From assembly GCA_020747015.1 (NCBI GenBank), contig JAGTJM010000002.1, forward strand, positions 992,001 to 1,056,000: DNA of 64,000 bases, read 5' to 3'. The stretch is from Pyrenochaeta sp. MPI-SDFR-AT-0127 (lineage: Eukaryota; Ascomycota; Dothideomycetes; Pleosporales; Cucurbitariaceae). The notes beneath the pieces are model-generated. The model ran no database searches and was not told where the DNA came from. It worked only from the letters and a program-made list of their open reading frames with translations. This document shows, one piece after another, positions 32,835-43,933 of this stretch. The stretch's first letter is position 1, and every line of letters starts with the position of its first letter. The position numbers and the translations under genes are program-made.

Positions 32835-35629
32835 ATGCAGCTTCCAACATCCCTTCTTGCGCTCCTCAGTACGCTTCTTGCCCCTGCTGCGGCTGCGGCT
32901 GCGTCTACTGCCGGTATTTTGTCCTCGAATAATGCCTCGCTGCTATGGGGCCCCTACCGACCGAACTTGTATATGGGTATCCGTCCAAGGGTGTCCGAAA
33001 ACAGCCTTATGGCCGGATTGATGTGGGGAAAATTAGAGGATGTCGAGAAGAGTATGTGAAGGATACCAACCACAGCAATCTTCCGCGCTGACTGAAGCTT
33101 AGAGCTGCGGCATAACGTCGACATGAGCGAGGGAATGGCCAGGTATGGCTGGACAGCTTACGATGCCCGCGAAGGTGGCAGACAGATTATTGAAGATGTT
33201 GGAAACAAGATCAACATTACAACTGATTTCATAAAGAGCCACGAGGGGCAAAGCGCAGGAAATTGGGGGCTGAGAATAAAAGGGATACCACGAAACGACG
33301 CGCCAACAGACCTCAAGACCACCATTGTATTTTATGTTGGCATGGAGGCGATGGAGTCTTGCTCCAATTGCAAACTTGAGGCGCGAGAGCAACTTGGGGC
33401 TGGAGAAGATACTTCGGTGCATGCTGTCAACTTCGACGTACTGCATCCTCAACTTGGAGCTGCTGGAATACACATTCCTGCATCCATCACCGTGGATGGC
33501 CGGAATGAAGGAACCGTGGTCAAAACCCTGAACATAAGTGAGGATAAGCTGTGGCAAGCGAAATGTAAGTCCAGTTCTATCGAAACTATTCTCGTTTTCC
33601 CTACCACTTTTTGTACTATTTGCTGGCCTGGTGGATGGACTGACATTCTTGCGTGGAAGAAGTTACCTTCCTTGACTCGCTGAGAGACCAGACCAAAGAC
33701 CAAACAGAAGCAGGATCGATCGATCTTGTGCTTCGCAATGAGCCGGGCTCTGGCAACATGCACTTTGTGCAAATGATATGTCATGGTAGATTTGAGGTCA
33801 GCTTCATGAAGACGAACAAGTGCGCGATACTGATTGAACGTAGTTCGATGTGCTCTACTCTAGTCATACGGCAACCCGCGCCATGACTGGTGAGTTCTCA
33901 ATATTTCTATGTCGCACAGGTTGCCTTCAAATCAAAGGGACCGAAGTTGAACTTAAATGAAGATCGCTGACCAACATCAGCGGCTGAACTGACAAGAAAC
34001 ATCGAAAGTTCTGTAAAGTCCTTTGGGAGGAAGTTTCTGTATGTCTTCGGTCCTAAGGCTCCTTTCAACACGAATCAGCATCTCACCTTTTCCGAGACAA
34101 TCTTCTCAAATCTTTTGGGTGGCATTGGATACTTTGTTGGCACAACGAAGGTTGACACATCAAAGAAAGCAATCTACGCAGAAACCACGGGCAAATTTTG
34201 GGAGAAGTCGGAAGAGGCAAAGAAGCATGCAACACCAGAGAGCAGGGGACCGTATGAGCTGTTGACGCACACGCCATCCCGTGCCATGTTTCCAAGAGGA
34301 TTTTTATGGGATGAAGGCTTCCATCTTCTGCCAGTACTAGAATGGGACGCAGATCTTGCTTTAGAAATCGTTCAGAGCTGGTTCGCCCTCATGGACGATG
34401 AAGGATGGATAGCCAGAGAGCAGATCCTAGGTCCTGAAGCGGAAAGCGCAACGCCGGGAGATTTTATCACCCAATTCCCGCACATCGCCAACCCGCCGAC
34501 AATGTTTCTGGTGATATCGAAATTCATCGACATGCTAGATGGAAAGACGAAGTACTATGGACATGAGTCATCATATCTTTCTCAAGCTGCGACTGGCAAA
34601 GCCTTCGTAGCTCAGCTATACCCATTGCTGAAGAAACACTACGAATGGTTCCGCAAGTCTCAGGCGGGAGACGTTGAAGCACATTCAGTCCCGTCTGCCA
34701 ACCTTAATGAAGGGTACAGGTGGCGAGGCCGCACGCCGGAGACTAACTATGCTAGTGGTTTGGACGACTTTCCTCGCGCAGAGCCTCCTGACATTAGTGA
34801 GCTACACCTGGATGCTTTATGTTGGGTTGGCGTGATGGCACAAACCTTGGAACGAATCGCCTTCTTCATAGAGACAACTCACGACGCATTCACCTACCAA
34901 AACCACATTCGGGGCGTAAAAACTAATCTCGACGTTGTGCATTGGGAGCAGAAGCAGAGTGTCTACTGCGACAGCGTAGTTCGCGATGATGTACACTCAC
35001 ACGCCTGCCACAAAGGTTACATTTCGGTCTTTCCCTTTCTCACCGGCTTTATTGGGCCAGATCATCCCCATCTCCCGGCCATTCTTGACCTTATCCATGA
35101 CCCTAACCATCTCTGGACCAACCACGGTATTCGTAGTCTCAGCCCAGAAAGCAAAAAGTATGGAGTAGGCGACAACTACTGGCGCTCTCCAATATGGGTA
35201 AACATCAACTACCTCATCATTACTCAACTCCTCTCCCTTGCCAGCAAACCTGGTCCCTATCAGAAACGCTGCCGTGAAATTTATGTCGAACTCCGCTGTA
35301 ATATTGTCAACACTGTGTACAACTCGTGGCTTCAAACCGGCTATTCGTGGGAACAATACGACCCTGTCGGAGGCCATGGACAACGCACACAGCACTTTAC
35401 TGGCTGGACAGCACTGGTGGTAAATATCATGGCAATGCCAGAGTTGGAACAGGGTGAGGGAGTAAAAGATAAGGTGAAAGGGTACTATGAAGAGGCGAAG
35501 AAGCAGGCAGTAGAGAATCAGACGACTAGTGCTGGGAGTATTATCTTTGCTGTCACTTTTATGGCGTTCGTGTATGTCACGAGGCGAAGATTTGCGGGAA
35601 CGTTGAGAAGTTGGCGGAAGAAGCAATGA
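32835..35629 (+). CDS. CWH41: Mannosyl-oligosaccharide glucosidase (glucosidase I, GH63)
   Basis: Exons 32835-33051, 33103-33564, 33663-33796, 33844-33889 and 33981-35629 give 835 residues. The ER enzyme removes the terminal alpha-1,2-glucose from Glc3Man9GlcNAc2 on nascent glycoproteins. An N-terminal hydrophobic leader (LLALLSTLLAPAAAAAAS) is followed by the GH63 beta-sandwich domain (SLLWGPYRPNLYMGIRPR, ARYGWTAYDAREGG). The catalytic (alpha/alpha)6 barrel follows: FPRGFLWDEGFHLLPVLEWD, ANLNEGYRWRGRTPETNYASGLDDFPRA and WEQYDPVGGHGQRTQHFTGWT. A second hydrophobic span near the C-terminus (IIFAVTFMAFVYV) precedes RRRFAGTLRSWRKKQ. Exon four is only 46 nt. Intron four (91 nt) was placed by frame and by the CTGACC...CATCAG acceptor. 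The first 70 residues would be lost if the first intron were not removed. Confidence 0.93.
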
Positions 35630-36582
35630 ATTAGAGAGGTAGATGAAGAGGAGATACTTCAGAACTATATATCCAAGTTAAACATATGCAACATATGAAC
35701 TCAATTCTCCATATAACTTGATTTCTTAGTCCCGCATGCTGGATGGGAGCTAGCGTCTTACAAGGTTCAAGACAGCTTAACGGAGGACTCCCTTATTCCA
35801 ACCTGGTGGCACGTTGATACGACTTGGGTGTATCTGAATAGAGCATTGGAATATCTAGCGGTCATTTCTTCCTGATCTATGTCGGAAGAGTGGGGTCAAT
35901 GTTGTAATAGCGTTTGCTCCCTTGAGTCTTAGTGGTTCTTGCTTCGGCGCACTAGCGTGTCCGGCTTACACTCTACTTTTGCCGTCCTTTTACGGCTGCT
36001 ACGATTCTAGAAGGGTTCATTCGAGAGTTTTTTGTAGATCAATCGCCCTAGTCAAGTACTACAGCGGACAGGGTGGGTTACTGAACAATTGTGAACAGCA
36101 AGCAGATGGAAACAAGATGGGGGTAGGAACATCGAAACGTTAATCCTGAATAGAACCCTGTAATCGTGCTGAGCATTGAATAGGACTTTGAGAAATTATG
36201 TTTTTGGTTTGTTCAGAATACTATGCATGAATGGTGTTTCTACACCATGGAGGTGGGGCCTCGCGTCTGCTGACATAAGGGAGGCTCCGCTGCTTGGCGT
36301 CGCGCTATGATTCCCAAGCGCCTATTCGTCATCTACCTTGAGCAACATTACCTTCACTTCCATCGAGCTCGTTTCCTTGACACAATCCTCCACGGTAGCT
36401 CCAACGCCAGAATACCATCTTCTTCGGCTAAGCGAGCCACCCGGAAACAGTCGATACCAAGCGCAAAGATTTTCCGACTTTCATATTCTTAGCATCTCCA
36501 TAGCCTTGTGAATTATCCTAGCCTCGAAGCTGTATCTACCCGCTAACACGTACTTTCAGTGCCGATTTTCACATTTACAGCC
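35630..36582. promoter_or_regulatory. Intergenic, PAB2 promoter and likely 5'-UTR intron
   Basis: A strong 3' splice signal lies just before PAB2: CGCTAAC at 36541-36547, then TACTTTCAG ending at 36559. This suggests a 5'-UTR intron whose donor I cannot place. The short frames at 35922 and 36307 are not convincing genes. Confidence 0.45.
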
Positions 36583-37612
36583 ATGTCCGATGCGGAGATC
36601 GAGCAGAAGCGTGAGGAAGATGAGCGTCTTGATACCGCAGAAGACCCCAATGACGAGGTACGACCAGATTCTCGTAGCTCACTGTTGCGCGACTTCTCTT
36701 ATCACGGCCGCTATCTGTGTATAAGACCTGTCTTCAGGCAACAATACAATGAACAAATGTACTGACGAGACGTTCTAGGAGGAGATTTCCGCAATGAGAC
36801 GCCGCGTGCAAGAGATGGAAGAAGAAGCACAAAAGCTGCGTGAGATGCAACAATCGCTCGACCACGAACGACACGAAATGCGCGAAAGCAAAGAAGACGT
36901 TGACGCACGAAGCGTCTTTGTCGGCAATGTAGACTACGGGGCCAGCCCTGAGGAGATTCAAGCACACTTCCAGAGTATTGGCAGCATAAACCGCGTTACA
37001 ATCTTGCTGGATAAGTTTACAGGGCATCCAAAAGGGTTAGTACTAAGAGGAGGTTTCTTTGAAGATTCAGACCCATAGATATACTCTTGACACATCCTTT
37101 CAGTCACTGGTAGCTTGCGCTCATCGATTGTGCGCTTTGGGTTGTGCATCAAAAGAGTCATGGCTATTTGATGCGTGTCGACTCACTTATCTATTTGCGA
37201 TCATCTTTCGCAACCTGGCAAGAGTTTGGCAGAAAGATTTGGAACGCTAATGAGCGTATGCAGGTATGCGTATGTGGAGTTCACTGAACCACATCTGGTC
37301 AACGAAGCCCTTGTGCTAGACAACAGCCAATTTCGCAGCAGAAACTTGAAGGTATGGAGTCAAACCCTACTCTATACTAATGAGCGTTCAGTAGTACTAA
37401 CTGATTAGGTTGTACCTAAACGAACCAACCTTCCTGGCATGACACGAGGCGGTCGCGGTGGCCGAGGAGGTCGCGGCGGCGGTGGATACGGCGGTCGTGG
37501 CTCTCCATACAGCCGTGGTGGTTATGGCGGAAGTGGTGGCTATGGAGCCCCACGAGGTGGCGGATACCGTGGTGGATATCGCCCTCGGGGATCCGGATAC
37601 CGTCCTTACTAG
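36583..37612 (+). CDS. PAB2: Nuclear poly(A)-binding protein Pab2 (PABPN1 family)
   Basis: Exons 36583-36657, 36779-37035, 37264-37351 and 37409-37612 give 207 residues. An acidic start (MSDAEIEQKREEDERLD) leads into a coiled coil (MRRRVQEMEEEAQKLREMQ). A single RNA-recognition motif follows, with RNP2 SVFVGNVD and RNP1 completed across intron two as KGYAYVEF. The C-terminus is a Gly/Arg/Tyr-rich RGG tail (from GGRGGRGG to GYRPY), typical of arginine-methylated Pab2. The protein binds nascent poly(A) tails and works with the nuclear exosome and in RNA surveillance. Intron two is 228 nt with a GTTAGT donor, longer than its neighbours. The other introns are 121 and 57 nt. The domain order and length match fission yeast Pab2. 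Confidence 0.93.
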
Positions 37613-38288
37613 GCCTCGCTCGGAAACGTGGCACAAGACCTGAACACATCGGTCGCGTTCTAAGTTGCGATATGGTATCTGGGGTTCGGAGTAGGACAAA
37701 ATTGACTTTGGGGATGGGCCGCGGTGACTTGATTCATGTGCCGTGTGTATTATATCAAAATCTGTGCACAGAAACATCCGCACCTGGAAGAGCACCAGCT
37801 GCGCTTTTCTTTGCTGGGATTTCTGTGAATGCGATGAGATGCAAGCGGATACTTGAGTCGCTAGATGAATCAGCCACGCCCATTAGTATACATTGCACAT
37901 GCAGGCGATTGGGCAACCAGAACAACTTGGCTGAATTTAGAACCTAGAATGACAATTTCTAACTCTTTCCGACGGAATGCTCTTGATTGAACAAAGGTTG
38001 TACGTCGCTCCATGGAGAATGCGCCAGGAGACTATGAAAGAAGGCACAGTACATCGACAAAATTTCCCGTCTAAAGCACCGTCCGAGCAAGAATGATAAG
38101 CTATCCGAGGATGGCTTAATTGCAAAACGCCGTATCGCGCCATGCCTTCCAGAATAAACAGAAAACCGAAATCAGAAATACCAAAAAATTGTGTCGCCTT
38201 TTGATCCTCCATTGCTCTACAAAAGTGCTCACCGTGGTGCGGCCTTTTGCTCCTGCTGTGATCTAGTAATCGCTCTCTCCAGAGCTTA
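37613..38288. other. Convergent intergenic region PAB2 / UBC9
   Basis: The 3' flanks of two convergent genes. No conserved frame or structured RNA is recognised. Confidence 0.5.
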
Positions 38289-38905
38289 CTACGGCGCCGG
38301 GTTTTCCCTAACAACTCCGCGCACCTTCTTCTCGTATGCCTGTCTGTCCTTCTTGAAAAGGTTGAACGCATCGGCTTGCGCTGGGGACTCTGGATTTGGC
38401 TCATCGAGTAGCGACTGAATGCCTAGAAGAATTTCTTTGATGGTTATTGCAGGCTTCCAGCCTTCTTCTTCGTTGAGTATGGACAGGCAAACGGTGCCAC
38501 TGGGATAAACATTTGGGTGGAAGAGAGGCGGTACAAATTTGCCTGTGCAGTAGCGGGGTCAGCAGAGCAGCTTGGAGTGAGAGGGATTGCACCTAGAGTG
38601 GTGAGGCCAGAATTTCGGGGGTGGGGGGCTGTACATTTGGGAGGTTTCGTAGGATACTCATCCGGAAACGTGACTTCCAACTTGAACAGGCCACCTTCCC
38701 AGATTGTTTTTTCTTTGCCTGGCACACCGCAGTCCCACTTCTTGAGGTCCATCATTCCATTTCCACCGCGCATTGGTTTCGCAAAGAAGCCGAAAGGATG
38801 GTCGCGTCGCCATTGCTTTCTAAGAAACTGGTCAGCGATAAGAGGTATTTGGGAGAAGTGGTGCGCATACCTCTCCTCTGAGAGGCGATTCATGCAGAGA
38901 GACAT
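38289..38905 (-). CDS. UBC9: SUMO-conjugating enzyme E2 Ubc9
   Basis: Exons 38905-38871, 38819-38635 and 38542-38289 encode exactly 157 residues, the standard Ubc9 length. The protein starts MSLCMNRLSEERKQWRRDHPFGF and has the E2 fold landmarks FPDEYPTKPPKCKF and the HPNVYPSGTVCLSIL active-site loop. The catalytic cysteine sits in GTVCLS at about residue 93. It ends YEKKVRGVVRENPAP. It transfers SUMO from the Aos1-Uba2 E1 to nuclear substrates. The introns are 51 and 92 nt and both are needed for the frame. A longer in-frame upstream extension was not used because Ubc9 proteins begin MSL. The gene is head-to-head with PEX19. Confidence 0.96.
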
Positions 38906-39365
38906 TATAATCGTGGCGTGGTAAGGCTGGCGTTCCACTTCAACTTCTTGTATCGCTTGTTCGAGGGCTGGAGGAGCAAGCGATGGTCATGAGTGAGAGT
39001 AGATGGCAACAATGCGCAAAAAAAAATCGCGAAGACTTGTTTATTAGGCAGTAGTATGTTGGTGAAGTTGAGAGCCGAACGATCTGGCAGTGAGGTGAAG
39101 TCAAGTTGCAGCTGCACGTGACGATTAACAATTATCGTGCGCCACAAACGGGAACCTGAGGCTTAGAAGAGTGCAACGGAAGCTGCGATCTGGTGCCCCG
39201 CGCTAAGAAATGCCCCGCTTATGCTGGTGGCTAATGACGGGCCGAGGCTGGCATGGTGGACATGCACACCGAGCCTCTACTTAGCAATCTACCTGCTGTC
39301 TTGTGATCCTCATCTTCCTCTCTCGATTCCTTGTTCAAAAGATCTGGACGTGTGCTCTGGCAAAA
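38906..39365. promoter_or_regulatory. Shared divergent promoter, UBC9 / PEX19
   Basis: There are 460 bases between the two start codons. An eight-A run is present at about 39018-39026. No defined site can be named. Confidence 0.4.
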
Positions 39366-40435
39366 ATGGCGGATGCGCCAATAAAGAAAGAGGATGAAGT
39401 GCCTTCTAGAGCACCACCTGCGGCTTCCCCTCCACTAGAAGTCGCATCTGATCCCGAGGAAGATGACCTCTCTGACCTCGACGACGTACTCGACGAATTT
39501 GCGAACACCAACCTTGAATCAAAAGCGCCTGCGGCTTCCATCTCGACTTCCAATTCCCAGGACACTGCTGCGCCATCATCATCAGGCCCAGGAAGACCCG
39601 AAGACACATCACCCGCGGAGCTTCTTCTCGAGAATGAAGATGAATTCGCAAAGCAGCTGCAGAAAGAAATGGAGCAGCTTCTCGGACAAGGCGATTTCCA
39701 GAAGCAATTTGAAGACATCATGAAGGAAATGAGCCAGGAAATGGGCGGTGCAAACCCATTGGAAGCTACTGAAGGGCTAGGCGCAAAATCCGAAGACAAA
39801 GCAAAGAAAGCCTCACCCCCAACCGAGTCGGATAAGGAAACGGCTGCGAAAGCTGAGAAGAGCTTCCAAGAAACCATCAAAAAGACAATGGAGCGCATGC
39901 AATCCTCCTCCGACACTGCTACATCTGCTGTTGCCTCATCCTCCCAGGACGACATCCTCGCACAGATGCTCGCATCCATGGAAGGGGGGGCTTCGGCAGT
40001 GAAGGCGGCGATGAAGACTTCTCCAAGATCCTCATGGGCATGATGGAGCAGCTGACAAACAAGGATATTCTGTATGAGCCAATGAAGGAACTGGACGATA
40101 AGTTCCCGAAGTGGATGGAAGAGAACAGGGACAAGGTGACGAAGGATGATTTGAAAAGATATGAGGAGCAGCAGTCTTTGGTTAGGGAGATTGTGGGTAG
40201 GTTTGAGAGAAAGGGCTATAGTGATGGAAACGCGGGTGACAGGGAGTACATTGTAGAGAGGATGCAGAAGGCATGTATTGCGTCTACTAGTGGCAACCCA
40301 AATCATTGATCAATGCAGATGACTAACATCATACAGATGCAAGCCGCTGGTTCTCCACCGCCTGATCTCGTCGGTGACATGAATGCTGCGCAAGAAGCGC
40401 TGCAGGATATGGACCAGGGCTGTCCGACACAATAA
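39366..40435 (+). CDS. PEX19: Peroxin Pex19, with apparent single-base frameshift in a G7 run
   Basis: Pex19 is the cytosolic chaperone and import receptor for peroxisomal membrane proteins. Codons from 39366 give MADAPIKKED and an acidic Pex3-binding N-terminus (SDLDDVLDEF), then helices such as LLLENEDEFAKQLQKEMEQLL and QFEDIMKEMSQEMGG. At the run of seven G at 39984-39990 the frame is lost and would stop at 40043. One frame over, the conserved second half continues: DEDFSKILMGMMEQLTNKDILYEPMKELDDKFPKW and onward. A GC-AG intron (40271-40336) joins VERMQK to MQAAGSPPPDLVGDM. The last four residues are CPTQ, a CaaX-type farnesylation box as expected for Pex19. The lesion is either a homopolymer length error in the assembly or a real mutation; I cannot tell which. 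Confidence 0.88.
40271..40336 (+). other. GC-AG intron in PEX19
   Basis: The donor is AG|GCATGT, the branch-like GACTAAC lies at 40321-40327, and the acceptor is ATACAG. The nearest GT donor gives an unrelated, quickly terminated tail. Confidence 0.8.
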
Positions 40436-40604
40436 TCTCCTAGAACAGGAGCGCTTCTGTGACTCTCTCCAGATACCCCAAATGTACAAACAATATACCT
40501 CCGACCTTCTTCAACCTTGTGGTGGTGGTCGCTGATGATCTTGGTCCTACACAATTACTTCGACAATACATGCACCGTCCCTTCGCATGTACTTCAGTTA
40601 TATT

Positions 40605-41334
40605 TCAACCATCCGTCATATCCATATCCATCGCATCTACCTCATGGGGTGCACTCTGGGATTGCTGTTGATACTGTTGATCCACTGTTGTCGCGCATTC
40701 CATGAAGATCGACTCGTAATCTTCATCGTCACTTCCATAGTGCTGTGACGTTGCATCTGCCTCTTGTTCCATTGACGCAATCAATTGTTGCAGCTCATAG
40801 TCCTCTTGTGCGGCTATGTGATCAACCTCGATCATCTCCTGCTCAGAATGCAGTACGTGGGCTGGGAAATCTGGCAGCATCGCATCTTCTATGACCTCAT
40901 CATCGATTATATCTTCCTCTTCAGGCGCTTCACGCGCTTTTTCTGCTTCCCACCGTTTACGTTCAGATACGAAGTCTAAGTGCTGGATCTACATGTCAAT
41001 TAGCAATGCTACACAATAGATGAAGGCTTTAAATAGCACATGCCTGGTCTCCACGCGCTGCCCATTTCTTGTCATCACGGCTGTCCTGCACGCGTCTAAA
41101 AAACATGTCTCTTCGTCGCTTGGTGGCTGCATCGCGTGTCTGCAGGACTGGGTTCGGCTTGTACGCGCGTTGCGACATCTGCGCTTTCTCCTTATTGGCA
41201 TTTGTTGCCATGTTGAGGTTGAATAATCGAGGAATGGCATTGGTGGAGCGTTCTGACAGTGGTGAGGATCTTGGTGGCGTGAACGATGGATAGTACTGCG
41301 TTGGAGGCGGAAAGAAAGAAGTTGTCAGAATCAT
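40605..41334 (-). CDS. Conserved-looking protein of unknown function
   Basis: Exons 41334-41044 and 40988-40605 give 224 residues. I do not recognise a domain. The N-terminus (MILTTSFFPPPTQYYPSF) is followed by a basic stretch (SQRAYKPNPVLQTRDAATKRRRDMFFRRVQDSRDDKKW) and then an acidic one (REAPEEEDIIDDEVIEDA). The C-terminus is Gln/Asp/Met-rich with short hydrophobic spots (DYELQQLIASMEQEAD). The charge pattern suits a nuclear or nucleic-acid-associated scaffold, which is inference only. The 55-nt intron has a GC donor (CAG|GCATGT) with GCTAATT upstream of the TGTAG acceptor. With it the two halves join as GDQIQHLDFVSERKRW. Translation might begin at the inner ATG (MATNANKEK). The gene is convergent with PEX19. 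Confidence 0.65.
40989..41043 (-). other. GC-AG intron in the 40605 gene
   Basis: The donor is CAG|GCATGT with the acceptor CATGTAG and a GCTAAT branch region. Without it the upstream frame stops four codons later. No GT donor keeps the downstream frame. Confidence 0.7.
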
Positions 41335-42348
41335 CGTGAACCTGGCTGTTGATGTATGTAGGGCGAAGTTTGAGAGTGGAGCATGAAGTGCCGATGAGCG
41401 ATAAAGTTCAATTTTGTGCAAACGAGGTTGGGAGGAAAGCGGTGATGCGCTTTGTTCGCGAAACGCGACACGGAAATCGCGATGGAGCGTGCGTATCGAT
41501 AACATCACGTGTTTTTTTGGGTGGGGTGGGGGGCGCAGTCACTCAACATCGTTGTTGCATTATCCGCATATGCCTAAACCCCGAAAGGAGTAAGTCAGTT
41601 GAGCGCGCTAATCTAACGCTACTTCCGAATATCAAAATCGATGCTGAACATCCTGAAGCGAGACTTGAATAGAAGAAGCCTTTGGAGAGATCTAGCACAG
41701 AAGCCATGTACTTTTTTGCATGTTACTTTGCTTATCGAGAAAACAACATGACTGATATTGCATACAATGCTATCATTGGGCCCTGGAAAAACACGAAAGA
41801 GGAGTCTATTTCAAACCTTTAAACCCACACATGTGCAACTCGTATCAACACGTGGATTCAGTGACCCACCTTACTCGACTTTTCATTGCCTACCAGGGAC
41901 AGGTAATCGCTGCCACCATCACATCAACCCCGAGATACCATACATGCACCCAGCGTATCTTCTGGCATCCAAAGGCTTCCACAATACAGTTGAAGCTATG
42001 TAATCTTTTAGATATGACGCGGTTAATGACCTCTTGGACATTTCATCTTATGCAGAATGTATTAAGCTGTTCTAGAGCTTAAGCAATATCGGTGGGACTG
42101 CATATAGCTTTGACTCAGCGTATACCGGGGCCGTCCATACTCAGTACTCTAGTCCTCAGATGTAAAAGTAACAGAACAATTTTTCGTAGCTCAGCCTGTA
42201 CAAATAACAGAGAATCTGAAGAGCTGGACAGAAACGTGCGTTGAAAATGGCATAAAATATTTGCTCAGCAGTATCATACAGTCTCTCTTCGCCATTTACC
42301 ATCTAAATTTGCCGTAAAGATGTCAAATTCAGACTCTTGAACCATTCG
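41335..42348. other. Intergenic region
   Basis: About 1 kb contains the promoter side of the 40605 gene and the 3' flank of the first rhodopsin-fold gene. A T7/G-rich patch lies at 41510-41532. No gene or repeat is recognised. Confidence 0.5.
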
Positions 42349-43933
42349 TCACTCATCCTCTACACTCTGGGGTGACGTAATAGAGGGTTCCAATCGGAGG
42401 AGCACTTCCTGTGTACGGAAGCTCACAGTTCGGGGTATCTCTTGGATTGCGAGCGTCGCGACATCAACGGTGGTATGGTCATTGCCCGCGCTTTTGGCGG
42501 CATTACTTTGCGAACACACAGTGTGCGAGTATTCGCTGCTGCTTGTCGTACTTGGTAGCATATACATATCAAGTCGATTGTTCTTGGTCTGTAGCTTTGC
42601 TTGTGCCTGCCGCTGTTGTTCCTCACGCTCCTCGTAATACCTCGGTCGTTCATAAACTCGGTTCGTACCTTGTGTCTCTTTTGACTTCAATTGCACACTT
42701 CCTCGAGCTTCACTCCACGACGAGTTTTTGCGCGGTTTGAATGCCAATGAGGGGAAACATCGTGATCCCCATGATAGAGATGCCCTCAGCTCCTTACCTT
42801 TGACTTGTATCAGCCTGGGGAAGCAGAGTGAGCACGCTACCATGAATCCAAGAGAAACCTCCGCTTCGGTCCACAGGGCGATGAAAAGCCCATTGTATGA
42901 TACATCGGCTTGAGAAATGACGGCAGTGATTCTCATTGTGAAAACGATTCGCATAGCAGACGCAATGCATGCCCTATCATACTCATGAATACACACTCGA
43001 AAACACGCCACATCAGCACTTACAATAATCCAGTACAAAAAAGCATCGTTATGAAGACCTTTTTTGCAAGAGGTACTCTCAGTTGCCAAAGGGAAGATAC
43101 TGGCAGAAGCAAGACAATGATATCAGACACCATGTTAAATGCGCCTTGCGAAAGGATTATGACGTTGACATCGTGGCATTCTCCACCAGGAGTGAGCTTG
43201 AACCATATCATGCGTCTAGGCGAGCAATAAAATAGTGTCCAGAACATGAAGATTGTGTAGGCGACAAAAGTGACCCCAATTGTCAGCCATGCTCCGTACC
43301 ACATTGTTTTATTGGCACTACGACTCGGGGCGAAGAGCCAGAAATACTGGAGCAAGATAGCTACCTTCACGAGGAAGCTGAGTGGGCAATAAATGACTTG
43401 TGCAGTGTTCGCCCACTACAGAATGGTTAACAGGCTCAAAAGAAGGGGCGAAAGTACTTACGAAAAGCTGACTGAACAATTCACCTAATGTAATTTGCCA
43501 TTGATGTACGCCCGCTCCCCATCTTACCATGTACCAGCCCATAACTATTTCAACAACGATCAAAGGCTTGCTATATCTTAGCGTTACATTACTTACCACA
43601 GCACAGGGGGGCATACGAAAGCTACAAGTAAGAAGTCTAAGACTTTCAGTACATAGAAGCACTAATCTCGATCTTTCACTTACAATCTGCCAATTCAAAT
43701 GACTTAAAGATAACTATCCTCGTGTATACTCGTAACGTGAGGAAAAAGGCCGGAAAGACTATGCAAGTGACCGCAACAACCAAATACCATGCTTGATCGG
43801 GTGCAATTAAGGTCATAAACAAATCAGATCCCGGTGGTACTAGAGCTGCGCTCATCGCTGGAAGTTGAAGATAAAAGTCCGTGGAATTTACCTCGGATGG
43901 GATTTGGAGGTCTGGCGGTATGAGTTCAGCCAT
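42349..43933 (-). CDS. Rhodopsin-fold (Pth11-like) integral membrane protein, first copy
   Basis: Exons 43933-43684, 43621-43597, 43570-43462, 43415-43024 and 42973-42349 give 466 residues if a 26-nt GTAAGT...AG gap (43571-43596) is removed. The protein has about seven transmembrane spans and the fungal rhodopsin-domain hallmarks: RVYTRI after span one, GAGVHQW, KVAILLQYFWLFAP in the middle, and SYNGLFIALWTEAEVSLGFMVACSLCFPRL at the end. The cytoplasmic tail of about 150 residues is Ser/Gln/Arg-rich. This family includes Pth11-like surface sensors in plant-associated fungi; ligand and pathway are unknown. The 26-nt gap is too short for a normal spliceosomal intron, so the gene may carry a small lesion there. 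It is the neighbour of a second member on the same strand. Confidence 0.72.

Noticed and set aside
34997..35626. 209-codon minus-strand frame opposite glucosidase I
   Set aside because: Antisense shadow of the conserved GH63 catalytic domain.
39335..40306. 323-codon minus-strand frame opposite PEX19
   Set aside because: Antisense of acidic and Ser-rich PEX19 codons; it appears continuous only because the PEX19 frameshift does not affect it. No domain.
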